Shown piece after piece: positions 25,441 through 35,331 of a stretch of DNA of 64,000 bases (its first letter is position 1; each line of letters starts with the position of its first letter). The position numbers and the translations under genes are program-made. Source of the DNA: Pseudomonadota bacterium. GTDB lineage: Bacteria; Pseudomonadota; Alphaproteobacteria; UBA2136; JASBTF01. Location: contig JASBTF010000003.1 in assembly GCA_030148545.1 (NCBI GenBank), forward strand, positions 1 through 64,000, given 5' to 3'. The notes below the pieces were generated by a model. The model saw nothing but the letters and a program-made list of their open reading frames with translations, searched no databases and was not told where the DNA came from.

Positions 25441-26568
25441 ATGTATAACTTACTTTACGAAGCTTGCCCGTGGCACAGCCGTGTCGCCCTATTTGACGGG
25501 GAGGGTAAGTTGCTTATGCTGCGGGTGGATGATGCAAGCCGCCCGTATATTAGTGGTTCTGTTGTGCTTGGCCGTGTGCGTAAGGTGAATTTGGGGCTAG
25601 ATGCAGCATTTATTGATATTGGTGACGTGGTAGACGGCTTTTTACCATTGCGTACACTCCCTAAAGAAATTGAAAAGCTGAATGAAGGCCAAGCGCTGCC
25701 TGTGCGTGTTACACGCGGTTGGGTAGGTAGCAAAGGTGCGCGACTAGATGCACGTGTTGCTACCAAAATGCCGGACCCGTTACCACAGGCCCCAGCGCTG
25801 ATAAAGCGCGCGCCATCATCATTACTGCGTGGTTTGCAGGATGCAGGGGATAACGCAGTAAAAGTGTGGCTGGTGAACGGCACGCACCGCGCCACCGTGT
25901 TGGAGCACATTCCTGAAGAGCATTTATATCAGCTTAATGAACATCCAGACGTGGAGTTGATTGAAAGCCTAGAAGAAGAGCTAGAGCGTTTACAGACGCT
26001 GCAATACCCCTTAGCGGGCGGTGGCCAATTGCTGGTGGACCACACTAACGCACTAACGAGTATTGATGTAGATGCTGGTGCCTTTAGCGGTAAAAATCGC
26101 GAACAAGCTATGTTGACGATGAACCTATTTGCTGCGGAAGAAATTGTACGTTTATGTCGCGCGCTTGATCTTGGCGGGAGCATTATTGTGGACTTCATTT
26201 CTCTACGTAGTAAAAGGGACCGCAACCAAGTGGTGAAGCATTTGGAGGCGTTGTTTGCTCAGGTAGACGCACGCACAGTAGAAGTACTGCCTATGTCACG
26301 CTTTGGCTTGGTGGAAATTAACCGCGAGCGTGGCGGCATGCCGCTAAGTGAGCTACTGCAACAGCCAGCCTTTATTGCGGGGCGCATTGGGTTGGAGTTA
26401 TGGCGCCAATCTTACGGCCATACGGCGAATAGTGTGCGTGTCCACCCGGAGGTGGCTATTATTCTTAAGCAGCAACTCACTGCAGAAGTTTCTCAAGCAG
26501 GGTTGGGTAAAGCTGTTGCTGTAGAGGCAGATCCAAGCTTGCGTTTGGATCAATATCGCTTTAATTAA
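25441..26568 (+). CDS. Ribonuclease E/G family protein
   Basis: GSVVLGRVRKVNLGLDAAFIDIG (S1-like), SIDVDAG, GGSIIVDFISLRSKRDR. Confidence 0.88.
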   Translation: MYNLLYEACPWHSRVALFDGEGKLLMLRVDDASRPYISGSVVLGRVRKVNLGLDAAFIDIGDVVDGFLPLRTLPKEIEKLNEGQALPVRVTRGWVGSKGARLDARVATKMPDPLPQAPALIKRAPSSLLRGLQDAGDNAVKVWLVNGTHRATVLEHIPEEHLYQLNEHPDVELIESLEEELERLQTLQYPLAGGGQLLVDHTNALTSIDVDAGAFSGKNREQAMLTMNLFAAEEIVRLCRALDLGGSIIVDFISLRSKRDRNQVVKHLEALFAQVDARTVEVLPMSRFGLVEINRERGGMPLSELLQQPAFIAGRIGLELWRQSYGHTANSVRVHPEVAIILKQQLTAEVSQAGLGKAVAVEADPSLRLDQYRFN

Positions 26569-26571
26569 GCC

Positions 26572-28755
26572 TTATTGCTGAGCTTGCTGCTTTAGCTGTT
26601 GCTGTAACTGCGGTAGCAGTTGCTCTAGCGGAATACGTACTTTCCCCGGGTTTTTGGCGTCGGTATTCTCAAATACATAGGCGCCGCCACTTAGCTTAGC
26701 TTGTGCCAAATTGCGGCCACCAATAGCAGGGGTGTAGGTAGGGTCTAGCTCTAGCGCTTTATTAAAGTTGGCAATAGCGGTTTTATACTTTTGTTCGGTT
26801 AGTGCCATAAGCCCAGCAACCCCCCAAGTATGTGGGTTTTTAGGGCCAATAACATATAGCTCATCAACAATTTTGCGCATCTCGTTCAATAAAGGTTTAG
26901 CTTTTTCTGGCTGACCGAGCGATTGGTATTGCTGTGCCTCTTTAAAGTAAATGCCTGCTAGGTTTACTAGGTTGTTGGCGGCATAAGGGTCTTCCTTTAA
27001 ACCGGCCAGAACAGCTTGTTTAATAGTGTCACGACTTAGCTGGCGGCTACCACGGTAGTTACTATAAATAACCGATTTAAACTCCAGCGCACGCTGGTTA
27101 TAGGGGTATAGCTCAACCGAGCGCGTAATGTAGTTTAAGGTATGGTCATTAAAAATGCCGGACATGGTGAGCGACATAGCAATTTTTAGATCCTTAGCAG
27201 CGGTACGGCGTGCAAGGTTATCGGCAGTAATGCCAACAAAAGCTACCAGAGCTAGCAACGCGGTAATGCCATAGACCACTCGTGGCATTTGCAATGGTGT
27301 TTTAGGGCCGTGCAATGCACCTGGATGGTACAGTACAAACAGACCAGTCATCATCCCCATGAGTGCCCACAGCGTACCTGGTGCGGTTGGCATTTGTAGA
27401 GGGAAGTCCAGCATAGCGTTGACACATAAACCAGCAATACCAGTGGTGAGGAACACAGGCAGTAGGCCAAGCTTTTCAGCATGTTCATCTCGGGAGAGCT
27501 GCCACGCCATCCATGGCATACTAAAGGCAATAAGGAGCATGAGCACACCACCCGGCACGCCAAGCTCAATAAAAGCTTGCATTAAATCGTTGTGGGCACG
27601 CTGCGGGCGCGCAGCAATGTTATAGCCGTGATGCGGTGTTTCCATTTGTGCATCGTGGTATTGAGGGTAAATAGCATGAAAAGCACCAACGCCTACGCCA
27701 TTAAACCAGTGGTCTTTCACAATGTGTAAGCCATTTAGGTTATAGGCAATACGAGGGCCAAAGTCTTTTTTGCTGCGTTCGCTATCAGTTACAATCAAGC
27801 TGCTAAATTGCTCGGCAACGCTTTTATCTACCGAGTGCACGCCACGCAGTGGAGAGGTAAACTGCGCACTGGCAATAACCAAAGCAATAGCTGCAGCAAA
27901 CCAGCCTAGTAGAGCAGGTTTAACGCGCTCAACCAATAGCTTGCGGTGTACAGGGTTAAGGGCAAACCAGCCTGCCATAAACACAATCATGAAAATAATA
28001 GCAACCCAGCTTGCGCGGGAGCGGGTGTACATGAGCGCCATGCCGGCTAGAGCAAATAGTAATGCGCTTAATGCTTGCAACACACGTGTGCGGGAGGTCA
28101 GCATAAACCACATGGTAAGCGGGGTAAGCAATACCAACCATGACGCTAATAGGTTCTTATTAGCAAAGGTACCAGCTGGTGGTGCCGATTGTGGGAAAGA
28201 GGCGCGCCATTCATCAAAAAAGCCAATATGCTGCCAGAATGGAATGAAGTTAAGCATGGCATCGCGGATATCAAAAAACTGTAGCGTGGCGAGTAGCGTA
28301 TTAAAGGCAATAGGAATGACCAATAGCCAACATATGTGCCGATACCACAAGTGGTGGCGCAAAATATACATAAAGCTAAATAAGCCTACATAGCCCATAA
28401 AGTGTTTAAAGAAGAACCAGCTACGGAACATGCTCAACCCATCTATGAGCGATACCATGGTCCAAATTGTGAGCCCAAAGGCAAACCAACCGGTGAGGGG
28501 CCATAACGTATCAAACGGGCGTTTACTTTGAAAACGCGCCACAACCCAAAGCAAGAGTAATAGCCCGCTAGAAAACTGCATGAGGTACCAGCGTGGGTCA
28601 CCAGCTACTTCGGGGACTTTAATATCATACGTAAACGGAAGCAGTAGTAGCGTTAGGCCAATAATTAGGCGACCAAAGCGATAAAACCATTTTGGATTTT
28701 CATCTTTATGCGTAGGCATTAAAAACTCAGTAATACGGCTAAAAAACTGCTGCAT
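26572..28755 (-). CDS. O-antigen ligase/polymerase-family membrane protein with C-terminal TPR repeats
   Basis: Polytopic; GVGVGAFHAIYPQY...HNDLMQAFIELGVPGGVLML Wzy/WaaL signature; C-terminal TPR KTAIANFNKALELDPTYTPAI. Confidence 0.85.
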   Translation of the reverse strand: MQQFFSRITEFLMPTHKDENPKWFYRFGRLIIGLTLLLLPFTYDIKVPEVAGDPRWYLMQFSSGLLLLLWVVARFQSKRPFDTLWPLTGWFAFGLTIWTMVSLIDGLSMFRSWFFFKHFMGYVGLFSFMYILRHHLWYRHICWLLVIPIAFNTLLATLQFFDIRDAMLNFIPFWQHIGFFDEWRASFPQSAPPAGTFANKNLLASWLVLLTPLTMWFMLTSRTRVLQALSALLFALAGMALMYTRSRASWVAIIFMIVFMAGWFALNPVHRKLLVERVKPALLGWFAAAIALVIASAQFTSPLRGVHSVDKSVAEQFSSLIVTDSERSKKDFGPRIAYNLNGLHIVKDHWFNGVGVGAFHAIYPQYHDAQMETPHHGYNIAARPQRAHNDLMQAFIELGVPGGVLMLLIAFSMPWMAWQLSRDEHAEKLGLLPVFLTTGIAGLCVNAMLDFPLQMPTAPGTLWALMGMMTGLFVLYHPGALHGPKTPLQMPRVVYGITALLALVAFVGITADNLARRTAAKDLKIAMSLTMSGIFNDHTLNYITRSVELYPYNQRALEFKSVIYSNYRGSRQLSRDTIKQAVLAGLKEDPYAANNLVNLAGIYFKEAQQYQSLGQPEKAKPLLNEMRKIVDELYVIGPKNPHTWGVAGLMALTEQKYKTAIANFNKALELDPTYTPAIGGRNLAQAKLSGGAYVFENTDAKNPGKVRIPLEQLLPQLQQQLKQQAQQ

Positions 28756-28869
28756 GTGGCGAACTTACTTCTATTGTTCCAATAAATTTACGCCGCAGCT
28801 TACGCATTAGTGGCGTTATATGCAATCTGCTTATAGCGAATCTCCAGAAAAATTGCTAAGGTAGCCGCC

Positions 28870-30150
28870 GTGTATAAATATTTAGCAGTTTTATGTTGTG
28901 CAACGCCGGCCTTTATGTGGGCACAGGAGTACGTTTCGCAGATTATTCTGCTTAATGACGAGGCGCGCTATAGCGGTGCCCCCGCTCAAGAAGATTTAGA
29001 GAAAACCGCTGCGGCTATTGGTATCTCGTGGACAATGCCACGGGCAGAGCTCATGCCCAAAGCGCCTGATAGTTTATTTCGCCCTATGGCACAACCTGTA
29101 CAAGTGCGGGAAGAGCAAGCGCAAGAGCTAGACTTAGGCATTAGCGAAGAAGCGCGTAAAATGCTAGGTGTAACCACAGCTGAGCGTAAAACGCCTCCGG
29201 CAGCACCGGCAGAGGATGTGCCAAGCCTTATTCCAGGTCCTGTGGTGCAGGTACAGCCACCTGTGGTGCCACAGGCTCCGGTACTGGCGCCTGTAAGCAC
29301 AACCATGAACCTGCAGGACACCATGGCACTGGCTGAGGCAAAAAAAGAGCCTATGCTTATACGTGAAGAAGCAACGGCAATTGCACCCACACCACAAGCA
29401 CCAGCGGTTATGCGTGTAAGCCGTACGCAGCCAGCACCACGGCCCATGCCAAAGCGTGGTGTTATTCGTGTATTGCCCGATGAAACCTTTGTGGTGATTC
29501 CGTTTGAATTACCAATTGAACAAGGCACTGTGCGCCCAAGCGACATTTTGGCAGAGCCCGAAACAATAGAAGGGCGCCAATCAATACCTAATATGGCGAT
29601 GACGCCAACACCACCAAGTGAGCCCATTGCGCCTCCAGCTGCGGGTGATGTGTTGAGCATTGCGCTAGAAGCACGCCGTGCGGAACGGGTGGTAGAAGAT
29701 AAGCCCGTAGAACCAAAACGACCAGAGCCAAAAGCTATTGAGAACTTCCTGACCATTGCGGGGTTACCACGCACATTGGGTGCTGTAGCGTTGCCAGTGA
29801 GCACACCATTTTTGGAAGGTGTGGAGGGCACAGCACGCGCTAGTGTCTCGCTCAAATTCTTAGCGGATTTAGAAAACCCAACATTATCGTCACTGCAAGA
29901 TTTCACAACATTTATTAGTTATCTTGTGGGGCACAAAATTTACCATGCACGGGTGGTTATCTACACCCATCCGGAGCCTCAGCTTAATAGTGGTGGTGGT
30001 GACTTAGAGCTGGCGCAACGTCGCTTGCAACGCCTGCTGAAAACACTGGAAGTAAACCAAGTAGAACTACCTGAAGAAAACACCAGCGTGTTCCGCATGC
30101 TCACCGACCGCAACCAACGTATTGAACTAATGGTCGGCGTACGGGATTAG
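28870..30150 (+). CDS. Exported Pro-rich protein with OmpA-like C-terminal domain
   Basis: Signal-like N-terminus, long Pro/Ala linker, C-terminal VVIYTHPEP...GDLELAQRRLQRLLKTLEVNQVEL...DRNQRIELMV. Confidence 0.55.
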   Translation: MYKYLAVLCCATPAFMWAQEYVSQIILLNDEARYSGAPAQEDLEKTAAAIGISWTMPRAELMPKAPDSLFRPMAQPVQVREEQAQELDLGISEEARKMLGVTTAERKTPPAAPAEDVPSLIPGPVVQVQPPVVPQAPVLAPVSTTMNLQDTMALAEAKKEPMLIREEATAIAPTPQAPAVMRVSRTQPAPRPMPKRGVIRVLPDETFVVIPFELPIEQGTVRPSDILAEPETIEGRQSIPNMAMTPTPPSEPIAPPAAGDVLSIALEARRAERVVEDKPVEPKRPEPKAIENFLTIAGLPRTLGAVALPVSTPFLEGVEGTARASVSLKFLADLENPTLSSLQDFTTFISYLVGHKIYHARVVIYTHPEPQLNSGGGDLELAQRRLQRLLKTLEVNQVELPEENTSVFRMLTDRNQRIELMVGVRD

Positions 30151-30171
30151 ATGTGAAGATGTATTAAAATT

Positions 30172-30198
30172 AAAAACCGCCCCATAGGGCGGTTTTAT
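30172..30198 (+). terminator. Rho-independent terminator
   Basis: AAAAACCGCCCCATAGGGCGGTTTTAT. Confidence 0.85.
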
Positions 30199-30204
30199 AA
30201 ATCG

Positions 30205-30281
30205 TGGCGGGAGTGACGGGGCTCGAACCCGCGACCTCAAGCGTGACAGGCTTGCACTCTAACCAACTGAGCTACACCCCC
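30205..30281 (-). tRNA. tRNA-Asp (anticodon GTC)
   Basis: Minus strand GGGGGTGTAGCTCAGTTGGTTAGAGTGCAAGCCTGTCACGCTTGAGGTCGCGGGTTCGAGCCCCGTCACTCCCGCCA; loop CTGTCAC, discriminator G, encoded CCA. Confidence 0.95.
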
Positions 30282-30350
30282 ACGGACGGTCGGTTTAATA
30301 CCAACCCCAGCGCGCAAACGCAAGTACTTTTTGCGTTGTGAGTGCATTTA

Positions 30351-31850
30351 TTATTCGTAGTGGCTTTCTACATTTCCAGCATAATCGTGGAATGTGGTTG
30401 TCTCAGGCTGGAATTGCAGGGTTACGGCGCCCGTAGCGCCCTTACGGTTTTTACTTACCAATAGTTCGGTAAGGCCTTTTACTTTTTCCAAACGCTCTAG
30501 CTGTTGTTGTACTTTTTCATCACCAGCCTCTGGCTGAGCACCCAGCTGTTTCTCCAAGTAGTAATCTTCACGGTAGAGGAACATCACAATATCGGCATCC
30601 TGCTCAATAGAGCCACTTTCGCGTAGGTCGCTCAGCATCGGGCGTTTGTTATCACGGCTTTCCACAGCACGAGAAAGCTGAGATAGCGCAATAACAGGCA
30701 CGTTGAGCTCACGCGCAATGGCTTTGAGCCCTTGTGAAATATCGGAGATCTCCTGCACGCGGTTAAAATCGTTCCCGCGGCCGTTACCACGCATCAGCTG
30801 CAAGTAGTCGACCACAATCATGCCCACATTGTGCTGGCGCACCAAACGGCGCGCACGGCCACGTAGAGCGTTAATGTGCAGCTGTGGTGTGTCGTCAATA
30901 AATAGAGGCATTTCAGCCAGCTCGTTACTTACGGCAACCAAGCGGCCAAAGTCCTGCTCGGTTAAGTTACCTTGTTGTAGCTTGTTGGAATCAATACCGC
31001 TGGCAGAGGAAAGAATACGCGCCGCCAGTTGGTCGGCCGACATCTCCAGCGAGAACACGGCAACACCAGCCCCCCCTGGTTTTTGTAGCTGTAGCGCTTG
31101 CGCAGCATTGGTTGCTACGTTAACCGATAGCGCTGTTTTACCCATACTTGGGCGCGCTGCCAAAATAATTAGGTCCGAGTGCTGGAAGCCGCTAATCATT
31201 TTATCGAGGTCTTTTAGGCCGCTGGTTACGCCCGTAAGCCAGCTGTCGCGCTGTTTGGCTGCTTCTGCGCGTTCGATCACCTCCTTAAGAGGGTTTTTTA
31301 ATTGCTGTGCTGTACGTTGGCTCTGGCCGCTTTCAGCAAGGTTGAATAGTTTACCTTCGGTGGTGGTTAAAATATCGAGTGTTTTTTCCCAGTCGCCACC
31401 GCGTTGAGCTTCGCCTGATAGCTCTTGCCCTACGGCCAGTAGTTGGCGCTGCATGTAGGTGGCTAAAATAATACTAGCAATACTGTTCAGGTCTTCCGGC
31501 ATGTAGCTTTGGCTGAGCAGTTTATCTAACAGTGCATTTACATCTTGCCCTGGGGCTAAATCTTCTTTATTGCTCAGGTTTTCACTAACGGTGAGGGGGT
31601 TAGCCTCAAATCCTTTGGCTACTAGTTTATCAATGGTTTCAAAAACATGACCATGGAACGGGTGGTAAAAATGCTCAGGGTGCAGGCGGCCTTCTAGTTG
31701 GTCTAGTAGGTCATTATCTAGCAGAATACTCCCCAGCAGCGTTTGTTCAGCCTCTAGGCTATGAGGCAAGTTGCTGGTTGTTGTGTTCAACGCGGGTGTA
31801 GATTGGGCTGCTGCAGTCATAGGTCTTAACCTATACAACAGCTTTATCAT
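30351..31850 (-). CDS. dnaB: Replicative DNA helicase
   Basis: LPHSLEAEQTLLGSIL; Walker A AARPSMGKTALS; IVVDYLQLM; DLRESGSIEQDADIVMFLYR. Confidence 0.97.
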   Translation of the reverse strand: MIKLLYRLRPMTAAAQSTPALNTTTSNLPHSLEAEQTLLGSILLDNDLLDQLEGRLHPEHFYHPFHGHVFETIDKLVAKGFEANPLTVSENLSNKEDLAPGQDVNALLDKLLSQSYMPEDLNSIASIILATYMQRQLLAVGQELSGEAQRGGDWEKTLDILTTTEGKLFNLAESGQSQRTAQQLKNPLKEVIERAEAAKQRDSWLTGVTSGLKDLDKMISGFQHSDLIILAARPSMGKTALSVNVATNAAQALQLQKPGGAGVAVFSLEMSADQLAARILSSASGIDSNKLQQGNLTEQDFGRLVAVSNELAEMPLFIDDTPQLHINALRGRARRLVRQHNVGMIVVDYLQLMRGNGRGNDFNRVQEISDISQGLKAIARELNVPVIALSQLSRAVESRDNKRPMLSDLRESGSIEQDADIVMFLYREDYYLEKQLGAQPEAGDEKVQQQLERLEKVKGLTELLVSKNRKGATGAVTLQFQPETTTFHDYAGNVESHYE

Positions 31851-32002
31851 TCTGTGTACTGATTTTACACTTAAATATCATTTAATTTATGAGATATAGA
31901 CTTTATCTATCTGTTAGTTAAACTAAAACATAAATAATTCTTGAGCTTTTTAAACAGGCCTGCCTACACTTAATCATTACCAACCAACGGAGAATATGAC
32001 GC

Positions 32003-32545
32003 ATGAGCCTAACCGCACAGGATGAAAACTGGTATTTTCTATCGGCACATCAAGCATTGTGCTGGAGTACCGAAGTACTGCGCCACAAACGCCATCCGAA
32101 TATCAGCTCACTCTATCAAGAAATTCCTAGCCAGCTGGATACGAACCTAGATCCAGACTGGAGCTTAGATTGGCCACATCTGCCAAGTGATGGACAGGAG
32201 CGGGTAGAGCTAGCACAAACAGTGCAGGCGTTCCTGCGCTATTGTAGCGCTGATGAGCAGGATTTGTTGCAAAAAATTTATTGGGGAGACTACCACCACC
32301 CGCAGCATTTAGCGCGTAGCCTATATGTTCAGGAAACATTGCGCCAAAAGGGTGTACGGGCGCATGTTAAAATGCGTTACAACCACAAACAACTAGCGGA
32401 AATGCTGCAAGTTCACCCGCGTACTATTAGCCGACGTTTAAAAATTGCGCAGGATAAAATAGCAGAAAAGCTACAGCTTAAAGGCCTGCTGCCCAGCGTT
32501 GCGTCAACAACCATAGTTGAGAGCGCCCATAACGTTGTTGTTTAA
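32003..32545 (+). CDS. Putative HTH (sigma region 4-like) regulator
   Basis: C-terminal HKQLAEMLQVHPRTISRRLKIAQDKIAEKL resembles sigma/LuxR-type HTH. Confidence 0.5.
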   Translation: MSLTAQDENWYFLSAHQALCWSTEVLRHKRHPNISSLYQEIPSQLDTNLDPDWSLDWPHLPSDGQERVELAQTVQAFLRYCSADEQDLLQKIYWGDYHHPQHLARSLYVQETLRQKGVRAHVKMRYNHKQLAEMLQVHPRTISRRLKIAQDKIAEKLQLKGLLPSVASTTIVESAHNVVV

Positions 32546-33053
32546 CCAGTTCCAGCTGTTCAGGAATATCTAGCGTGGCACCGGTGGCTGTTTCTAGCAG
32601 CCACCATGTTTTGGGGTGGCCCCATAGTGTGGCTTGGTCTAGCACATATTGGCCTAGCGTGGTGTCATACGGTGGGTCAGCAATAATCACATCAATTGGT
32701 TGGTCTGGCTGCCATTGGTTTACGGGGGAGGTAATTAAATCGCACTGTAGTGGCGTTACTTCCAACGTTTGTAGCAGGTCACGTACATGGCTGGTGTTGG
32801 TATCTACAAAGCTAACGTGAGGTGTACCGCGGGAGAGCAACTCTAAGCCCCAGGCACCGCTACCACAGCACACATCGGCTGCACGTGCTTGGCTGAGGTC
32901 AACACGGCTTGCTAGCATATCTAGCCCAGCTTGGCGGACCATTTCTTTAGTGGGGCGAAGTTCGTTAGTAACGGGTAATGGCAGTTTGCGACCACGCCAC
33001 TGCCCAGCGGTGATGGTGAAGGTAAAGTCCGGTTTTGTTTGCCGTAGTCCCAT
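32478..33053 (-). CDS. rsmD: 16S rRNA (guanine966-N2)-methyltransferase
   Basis: ITAGQWRGRKLPLP...LRPTKEMVRQAG; DVCCGSGAWGLELLSRG; IIADPPYD. Confidence 0.9.
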   Translation of the reverse strand: MGLRQTKPDFTFTITAGQWRGRKLPLPVTNELRPTKEMVRQAGLDMLASRVDLSQARAADVCCGSGAWGLELLSRGTPHVSFVDTNTSHVRDLLQTLEVTPLQCDLITSPVNQWQPDQPIDVIIADPPYDTTLGQYVLDQATLWGHPKTWWLLETATGATLDIPEQLELVKQQRYGRSQLWLLTQRWAAGL

Positions 33054-33224
33054 TCAGTGCTCCAAACACATTATTTAATTTACGCAGTTCATTTCTGCTA
33101 GAGCGCTTATTTGTATCATGGCAAATTTTACCTGTCACGCATTGTATTCACTTTTGCATAAAATACATCTTACAATAGAAAATCTTAACCAACCCTGATG
33201 AGCAAGGCTGGTATTTTTCAACCT

Positions 33225-33812
33225 CTAAGGTCGAAAATTCCAGTTCACCACGTCCCAGTGTCCAGCTTTACCACGCAAATGGCCAATAGCGCCGGTTTTT
33301 AGCTTAGGCATGGTTGCGGCAGTACTGGTGAGCACATTGGCAAAGCGTGCGGTGCCGTTACTGGTCACAGCCACAGTGCAGGGTGTTTGTGCGGCATTAG
33401 CCACTTGTTGCCAGCCTTGTTGAATAGCAGGGATATCAACCTCCCAGTTTGGGGGTACTATAGCGTCTTGGTCCCATGCAGTTAGGGTGGCACTGCCTAG
33501 GCGTTCTAGCACAGCAGCTTCGGGCTGGTTTTCGTCTGGGCCGTAGTTAATTTCGCGCAGGTTATGAATTTCTTGAATATCAGCAGTGTAGCCGCAAGCT
33601 TCGGCAAGGCCTGTTGCCATTTGCTGGTGGCGTAGTAGGGGGCCACGCACAACCAAGGCAGGGGTATAGCCATTTTCTTTGAGCCATGTACCCACAGCTG
33701 TGGCTTGCTCTAAGCCTTTTTCTACCAGTGGAATATCGGTATCACTGCCTACACGACGCACAACGTCGTTAGGGCCAAACGTATTCCCGTGACGAACAAT
33801 AAATAAATCCAT
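33225..33812 (-). CDS. Histidine phosphatase family (phosphoglycerate mutase-like)
   Basis: LFIVRHGNTFGPNDVV...LVEKGLEQA. Confidence 0.85.
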   Translation of the reverse strand: MDLFIVRHGNTFGPNDVVRRVGSDTDIPLVEKGLEQATAVGTWLKENGYTPALVVRGPLLRHQQMATGLAEACGYTADIQEIHNLREINYGPDENQPEAAVLERLGSATLTAWDQDAIVPPNWEVDIPAIQQGWQQVANAAQTPCTVAVTSNGTARFANVLTSTAATMPKLKTGAIGHLRGKAGHWDVVNWNFRP

Positions 33813-33823
33813 AGAGCTCTATA

Positions 33824-34660
33824 CTAAGCTGCAATGCCACTACGACGTAGCAGAGACTCTACCCGTGTGAGATCTTCAGGCGTATCCACACCAGACATAC
33901 TTGGGCGGCCAGCATAGTCTACCTCAGCCACTTGTAGCGGCACGCCATGTTCCATAAAGCGCAGTTGCTCCAAGCCTTCTAAACGCTCGTAAGTGCTTTC
34001 TGGCCAGCTGAGGAATTTTTCCAGCCCTTCCATGCGGTAGGCGTAGAGCCCTACATGGCGAAATACCGGCGACTTAGCGGTGCTGCGGTCTTCCTTACGC
34101 ATGAACGGAATAATCTGCTTAGAGAACCATAAGGCACGGCCGTTTTCGTCCATGGTTACGGTGGTGCCACTGGCAGGAGAGTCCTGCTTTTGCAGGCGTA
34201 GTGCGTCTAGCTCTTGCCAGCTTAGTTGGGTTGCTACAGTACCTACCAAAGCTTCTGGGGCGTTGTGCATGGTTTCAATAAGTTTACTCACAAAATCAGG
34301 TGGGGATAGTGGGGCATCGCCCTGCATGTTCACAATAACCTCTGGTGTGGTGTCCAGCTGTTTAACTGCTTCAAAAGCGCGGTGCGTACCGTTTAGGCAT
34401 TCAGTGCCTGTCATGGCTACGGTTACGTCGTAGTCGCTGGCTGCTTCGGCAATACGTTCATCATCAGTGGCTACAATAACGCCTGTATCACCAACCGATT
34501 CAGCAGCACGTTGTGCCAGTTCAATTACCCAGTGCACCATGGGTTTGCCCAAAATAGGCGCAAGTGGTTTACCAGGAAAACGTGTAGAGCCGTAGCGGGC
34601 AGGAATAACAATGACATTTTTCATAGCCCGTAACTTAAGCCAGTGCCAATAGTTGCGCAA
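33824..34660 (-). CDS. kdsB: 3-deoxy-manno-octulosonate cytidylyltransferase
   Basis: VIPARYGSTRFPGKPLAPILGKPMVHWV; VNMQGDAPLSPP; RHVGLYAYR. Confidence 0.95.
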   Translation of the reverse strand: MRNYWHWLKLRAMKNVIVIPARYGSTRFPGKPLAPILGKPMVHWVIELAQRAAESVGDTGVIVATDDERIAEAASDYDVTVAMTGTECLNGTHRAFEAVKQLDTTPEVIVNMQGDAPLSPPDFVSKLIETMHNAPEALVGTVATQLSWQELDALRLQKQDSPASGTTVTMDENGRALWFSKQIIPFMRKEDRSTAKSPVFRHVGLYAYRMEGLEKFLSWPESTYERLEGLEQLRFMEHGVPLQVAEVDYAGRPSMSGVDTPEDLTRVESLLRRSGIAA

Positions 34661-34687
34661 GAGCCTTATTGGCGGTAAGTTAGCGCC

Positions 34688-35062
34688 ATGATTTATGGAC
34701 TTGGCCTCGACTTATGCCAAATTGAGCGGATGGCAAATCTCTCCGCCCGCTTTGGGCGTCGTTTGGCGAACCGTATTTTAACCGATGAAGAACAAGCTAA
34801 TATTGCTATTTCACCACGCCAATTGGCAAAGCACTTTGCGGTGAAGGAAGCGGTGAGCAAATGCCTTGGTGTTGGCATTGGTCGCCAGCTAAGCTTTCAG
34901 GACATTACATTGCGCCACACCCCTGCTGGGCAGCCTTATGTAGTTCTGTCGGAGCAAGTGGCACCCACACTGCGCCAACCACGCCTGCATATTACTATTA
35001 CGGATGACGCTGGCATGATGGCTGCCATGGCCGTAGCTGAGAAAGTAGAACAACAGTTATGA
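34688..35062 (+). CDS. acpS: Holo-[acyl-carrier-protein] synthase
   Basis: MIYGLGLDLCQIERM; FAVKEAVSKCLGVGI. Confidence 0.95.
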   Translation: MIYGLGLDLCQIERMANLSARFGRRLANRILTDEEQANIAISPRQLAKHFAVKEAVSKCLGVGIGRQLSFQDITLRHTPAGQPYVVLSEQVAPTLRQPRLHITITDDAGMMAAMAVAEKVEQQL

Positions 35063-35331
35063 GCACACCTGTAGAACGCCGAGTCACGGTGACAGTGGCT
35101 TATGGTAGCGCTAATAGCCTTTTCCAGCGTGAGGTAACATTGCCTAAAGGCGCTACTGTAGAGCGCGCTATTCATGCTAGTGCGTTGTTGCCGCAGTATC
35201 CAGAAATTGATTTATCCACAAATAAAGTGGGCATTTTTAGTAAAATTGTGGCATTAGACACGCTCCTGCAAACTGGTGACCGTATAGAGGTGTACCAGCC
35301 AGCGCAGGGGAAACGCAAAAAAGGTGAGTAA
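35059..35331 (+). CDS. rnfH: RnfH/UPF0125 family protein
   Basis: VTVTVAYGSANSLFQREVTLPKGATVERAI...GDRIEVYQPAQGKRKKGE. Confidence 0.85.
   Translation: MSTPVERRVTVTVAYGSANSLFQREVTLPKGATVERAIHASALLPQYPEIDLSTNKVGIFSKIVALDTLLQTGDRIEVYQPAQGKRKKGE

Noticed and set aside
28986-29906. 306-aa minus-strand ORF within the OmpA-like gene
   Set aside because: Ser/Gly/Thr-rich shadow of the Pro/Ala-rich plus-strand gene.
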